DNA from: a virus
DNA: 64,000 nt
Virus record (IMG/VR): IMGVR_UViG_3300044957_000346
Location: 1 to 64,000 of that record
Strand: one strand, 5' to 3'
The first letter of the stretch is position 1. Every line of letters begins with the position of its first letter. The position numbers and the translations under genes were made by a program. A model generated the notes under the pieces. The model saw only the letters and a program-made list of their open reading frames with translations, was not told the origin of the DNA and made no database searches. Shown here piece after piece: positions 61,684 through 64,000 of the stretch.

Positions 61684-61840
61684 TAATCTAAAAAGTAAGA
61701 TTGTGGATCGTAAATTGCAAATGAATGACTCGTACAGTGAGTACATTTATAAGTCGGCAATTAAGTCAACTGTAAATGAAATGATTGGTCTCGAACCAGA
61801 GTATCTGGACACCAAAAATCTACCGCATGTAGGTCAATAA
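61655..61840 (+). CDS. Hypothetical protein (61 aa)
   Basis: MKTTQKVIDNLKSKIVDRKL to NLPHVGQ; start chosen at the ATG inside the previous gene instead of one 23 codons earlier. Helical. Unrecognised. Followed by a terminator. Confidence 0.45.
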   Translation: MMKTTQKVIDNLKSKIVDRKLQMNDSYSEYIYKSAIKSTVNEMIGLEPEYLDTKNLPHVGQ

Positions 61841-61851
61841 TAAATAAATTT

Positions 61852-61878
61852 AAAGGTGGGTAAAACCACTTTTTTTGT
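61852..61878 (+). terminator. Rho-independent terminator
   Basis: AAAGGTGG (61852-61859) pairs with CCACTTTT (61866-61873), one G-T wobble, followed by a T run. Confidence 0.7.
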
Positions 61879-61880
61879 TA

Positions 61881-61909
61881 TTGACTTTTTATATTGATTG
61901 TGTTATGAT
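61881..61909 (+). promoter_or_regulatory. Sigma70-like promoter, leaderless arrangement
   Basis: -35 TTGACT (61881-61886), 17-nt spacer, -10 TATGAT (61904-61909), 6 nt to ATG 61916. Directly downstream of the terminator. Confidence 0.68.
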
Positions 61910-61915
61910 TTAATA

Positions 61916-62128
61916 ATGATTAACAATCAAGAATTATATTCTAAGAGCCTAAAGGATTGTCCGCCACAATATCGTATCGGTGATAAGGTAAAGACCAGTC
62001 AAGGTATCAGTTATATTAACGGACACGTTTTCAAGGAAAGAGAAAAAGTTTGGAAATATACAATGTATCCACATGGATTGAAAAATTTTTTAATTGATGT
62101 TGACACTGTATATGTAAAGGTAGAATAA
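61916..62128 (+). CDS. Hypothetical protein (70 aa)
   Basis: MINNQELYSKSLKDCPPQYRIGDKVKTSQG...TVYVKVE; the IGDKVKT and VYVKV strands look like a small SH3-like barrel. Start fixed by promoter spacing. Unrecognised. Confidence 0.55.
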   Translation: MINNQELYSKSLKDCPPQYRIGDKVKTSQGISYINGHVFKEREKVWKYTMYPHGLKNFLIDVDTVYVKVE

Positions 62129-62131
62129 GTT

Positions 62132-62293
62132 ATGGAACCAGATTCAAATGAGCAAATTTTAGCGAATCTAATGGATAATATCAGAAATTTACATGAAGAA
62201 AACGCTAAGCTATCTCAAGAGGTTGAACGATTGCGAGAAGAAAATAAAGAATTAAATCGTAAATTAAAAAGTATACAAGCATTGTTCTTATGA
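62132..62293 (+). CDS. Small coiled-coil protein (53 aa)
   Basis: Heptads of Leu/Ile run through NIRNLHEENAKLSQEV and ERLREENKELNRKL, a leucine-zipper type coil. After the TGA the same frame stays open and encodes a hydrophobic segment (SIIGMMLILIYVGVASLF). A membrane-anchored spanin-like pair or readthrough product is conceivable but unproven. Confidence 0.5.
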   Translation: MEPDSNEQILANLMDNIRNLHEENAKLSQEVERLREENKELNRKLKSIQALFL

Positions 62294-62335
62294 AGAATAT
62301 TTTTTGGGAAAAATGTTCCTCCATCAATTATTGGT

Positions 62336-62395
62336 ATGATGTTGATTTTGATTTATGTTGGAGTTGCATCACTGTTTGATAAAGGCGAAGAATGA
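62336..62395 (+). CDS. Candidate micro-membrane peptide (19 aa)
   Basis: MMLILIYVGVASLFDKGEE, in frame with the preceding coiled-coil ORF and overlapping the next start as ATGA. One hydrophobic helix. Could be a readthrough tail or noise. Confidence 0.25.
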   Translation: MMLILIYVGVASLFDKGEE

Positions 62396-62556
62396 TTATA
62401 CATGTTCCAGACAACATAAAACAAAAATATCCAAACTTTGAGTTTAGAGGTAGACAAAAAGAAGTTAAGGGTAGAATTGTTATTGATGCGTTTAATCGTG
62501 CAACCGATCAAAGTTTTCAATATAGCTTTGACGAGGACTTTTTTTTGGTTTGCTGA
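62392..62556 (+). CDS. Small hypothetical protein (54 aa), likely frameshifted
   Basis: MIIHVPDNIKQKYPNFEFRG...DEDFF, then stop. At a T8 run (62540-62547) the other frame continues FWFAEQCEGMINNRTHY to 62596, at the terminator, a more natural end. Confidence 0.4.
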   Translation: MIIHVPDNIKQKYPNFEFRGRQKEVKGRIVIDAFNRATDQSFQYSFDEDFFLVC

Positions 62557-62583
62557 ACAATGTGAGGGTATGATAAACAATAG

Positions 62584-62618
62584 AACCCATTATTAATTTG
62601 ATGGGTTTTATTTTTTGT
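62584..62618 (+). terminator. Rho-independent terminator
   Basis: AACCCAT (62584-62590) / ATGGGTT (62601-62607) stem with 10-nt loop and a T-rich tail. Confidence 0.72.
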
Positions 62619-62652
62619 ATATATTTATACTTTATAGGAATATTTTAAACTT

Positions 62653-63324
62653 ATGAGCGATAAACTAAACGAAACATTTGCAAAACATTCAGGTTTGTTA
62701 AAGAACAAACTAAATGAAGGATGGAATGACAATGAAGATAAGATGTTGGACTATCTTCAACGATTAGCAGACAATGATAGTGATAATTTTTATGATGCAA
62801 TGCGTGATTTCAAAGGATCATTTGGATACACACCAAGTATTCGTAAACGTACTTCTTCACACAGTTCTCGTCAATCATTGACTGGTAAAACATTGTATTT
62901 TTATAATGTACCATCTGACAAACAAAATGATGCGTATCGTTTGCTTAAGAAGACCAAGAGTGGAAAGTGGTATAGTCTTGTTCCAAATCCAGAAGCCGAT
63001 AAACTATTTGGAAAAGGTAGACCTTGGACCGCAAAACGATTGACACAGATTATCGAAGATTTAGCTAAACCACAAGTTAAAGAAGCTGTGGATCCATCTT
63101 TATTAAAATTAATAGATGAAGTTATACGCGACACAAATGTTTTGGTTGTAAATAACTTAAAAATAATAAAAAATATAATATCTAAAGAACCAATTGATAA
63201 AGCTAAATTGGATGTAGCTTTAAGTAATTATAAACGTTATTTTAATAGAGACAATGGTGGTACACCTGAAGTAATTCGTGGCACAACCATGCAAAGCAAA
63301 CTAGACAAATTATCAAACGGTTAA
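62653..63324 (+). CDS. Hypothetical protein (223 aa), virion or DNA-associated
   Basis: Starts MSDKLNETFAKHSGLLKNKLNEGW and has a basic middle (RKRTSSHSSRQSLTGKTLYF...GRPWTAKRLTQII) and a helical end. An ATATTTAT box at 62621 is 24 nt upstream. Not recognised. Confidence 0.5.
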   Translation: MSDKLNETFAKHSGLLKNKLNEGWNDNEDKMLDYLQRLADNDSDNFYDAMRDFKGSFGYTPSIRKRTSSHSSRQSLTGKTLYFYNVPSDKQNDAYRLLKKTKSGKWYSLVPNPEADKLFGKGRPWTAKRLTQIIEDLAKPQVKEAVDPSLLKLIDEVIRDTNVLVVNNLKIIKNIISKEPIDKAKLDVALSNYKRYFNRDNGGTPEVIRGTTMQSKLDKLSNG

Positions 63325-63350
63325 CTTGGATTGAAAACAGACATTCTACT

Positions 63351-63488
63351 ATGGGTGAATCCAACATCGTTAAAGATATTGATGCAGGGTTTATTGCTGT
63401 AGGACAAAATTGGAACGGTAAACATGTGGTACAAACACAAAAGAGTGTACTGGACTTTTTTGGAAACCTATTACCCCGAAATATTTGA
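63351..63488 (+). CDS. Microprotein (45 aa) with PIP-box-like sequence
   Basis: MGESNIVKDIDAGFIAVGQ...TQKSVLDFFGNLLP. Q-x-x-V-x-x-F-F fits the PCNA-type clamp-binding pattern and recalls the EFF tails of the polymerase. No ribosome-binding site seen; the coding call is tentative. Confidence 0.35.
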   Translation: MGESNIVKDIDAGFIAVGQNWNGKHVVQTQKSVLDFFGNLLPRNI

Positions 63489-63580
63489 AAATAAAATAAA
63501 TCGGTAGGGTTTTTATTACTATGTATATGCTGATAGTCAATAACGGCTATCATAACACACACAAACACAAAAGGAAATAT

Positions 63581-63796
63581 ATGTCAGATAATAATAAAAC
63601 TCCCTACGAACTACGTTGGGATATATTGAGAGAAATGATCACCATCACTCAAAATGAGTGGTTCACAAAGAAAGATATTGCTGAACGTAATGCAGAAAAG
63701 AGTGGAAAACAAATAGAATATTTGGGCGACTTTCCTCTACAAACTGCGGTTGAAAGAGCGGAGAATGTATATAATCAATTCATCTGTAAGAAATAA
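63581..63796 (+). CDS. Hypothetical phage protein (71 aa)
   Basis: From MSDNNKTPYELRWDILREMI, with AAGGAAAT just upstream as ribosome-binding site; a start 20 codons earlier is less likely. Helical, contains KKDIAERNAEK. Conserved-looking small phage protein. Confidence 0.55.
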   Translation: MSDNNKTPYELRWDILREMITITQNEWFTKKDIAERNAEKSGKQIEYLGDFPLQTAVERAENVYNQFICKK

Positions 63797-63835
63797 TAAA
63801 TAAATAAAAAGTTAATGTTCCGTGTATTAAAACAC

Positions 63836-63864
63836 TTGACCACTGTGACCACCCGTGTTATAGT
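63836..63864 (+). promoter_or_regulatory. Sigma70-like promoter
   Basis: -35 TTGACC (63836-63841), 17-nt spacer, -10 TATAGT (63859-63864), then about 38 nt to the ATG at 63903, an ordinary leader. Confidence 0.62.
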
Positions 63865-63902
63865 GGTCTTGTTATTGGTACACACAAGTAAATCAAAAAA
63901 CT

Positions 63903-64000
63903 ATGATTGAAAAATTGACTCAACTGCAACAAGATAATTTGCCCGGATACGTTAAAAAATGGGTTGATATTGGAATCAATACCGATGAGATTGACTTTTT
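63903..64000 (+). CDS. N-terminus of a DUF6745-like protein, runs off window
   Basis: MIEKLTQLQQDNLPGYVKKWVDIGINTDEIDF. The pattern 'I-x-x-L-T...Y-x-x-K-W-x-x-I-G' resembles the start of DUF6745-type proteins. Only 32 codons are visible, so the family call is tentative. Confidence 0.5.
   Translation, partial: MIEKLTQLQQDNLPGYVKKWVDIGINTDEIDF

Noticed and set aside
1-64000. CRISPR arrays, rRNA and tRNA genes
   Set aside because: No regularly spaced repeats and no tRNA-like cloverleaf ends or rRNA stretches were seen. A covariance-model scan would be decisive.

Overview
The window (about 30% G+C, no rRNA or tRNA genes seen) looks like part of a large tailed phage of the T4 supergroup, probably assembled from an environmental sample. 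Evidence is a family-B DNA polymerase, a gp45-type sliding clamp, a gp44-type clamp loader, a SNF2-type helicase, a Cas4-like exonuclease, virion-type proteins including a T4-lysozyme domain, many HNH, GIY-YIG and Vsr-like nucleases, and dense packing with ATGA start/stop overlaps. The host cannot be named from sequence alone.

Layout. 1-3.2 kb: leftward ribbon-helix-helix regulators with an operator-like palindrome pair, a Fe-S exonuclease, and a secreted FecR-like protein. 3.2-17.6 kb: replication block (polymerase, clamp, clamp loader) broken up by split inteins, homing endonucleases, a DNA methyltransferase, a perfect 243-bp direct repeat and a first sugar-modification island. 17.6-30.6 kb: main glycan island (GDP-fucose synthase, alpha-1,2-fucosyltransferase, UDP-galactopyranose mutase, about ten glycosyltransferases, several methyltransferase and glycosyltransferase relics). 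30.6-35.6 kb: virion proteins, one with an intein and one with a lysozyme domain. 35.7-41.9 kb: glycosyltransferase, NUDIX protein, an IscU scaffold carrying two inteins, and GDP-mannose dehydratase. 41.9-47.4 kb: leftward DNA-metabolism block (HNH, SNF2 helicase, basic protein, HNH, GIY-YIG, ClpP). 47.4-57.8 kb: second glycan island and household enzymes (DegT family, pyrophosphatase, RmlA, epimerase/reductase). 57.8-64 kb: rightward small genes with clear sigma70-like promoters and terminators, including a SPOUT RNA methyltransferase.

Main discovery. Six inteins sit at catalytic sites of four proteins. The clamp loader is in three separate ORFs that should need two trans-splicing reactions: intein 1 at the Walker A lysine with an unusually short 28-residue N-half, intein 2 at Walker B. 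The DNA polymerase is in two ORFs joined by a split intein inside the catalytic DTDS motif. Predicted spliced lengths (318 aa and 842 aa) fit T4 gp44 and gp43. The phage IscU is interrupted at two of its three catalytic cysteines by two full inteins with different nuclease domains. A virion-type protein has a sixth intein with a decayed nuclease.

A second theme is start-site architecture. Four sigma70-like promoters end exactly 6 nt before an ATG, and an ATATTTAT-like box lies 4-5 nt before seven other starts. Both suggest leaderless or nearly leaderless mRNAs. A third is gene decay: at least twelve recognisable gene fragments or frameshifted genes, many with breaks at homopolymers, so some may be sequencing errors.
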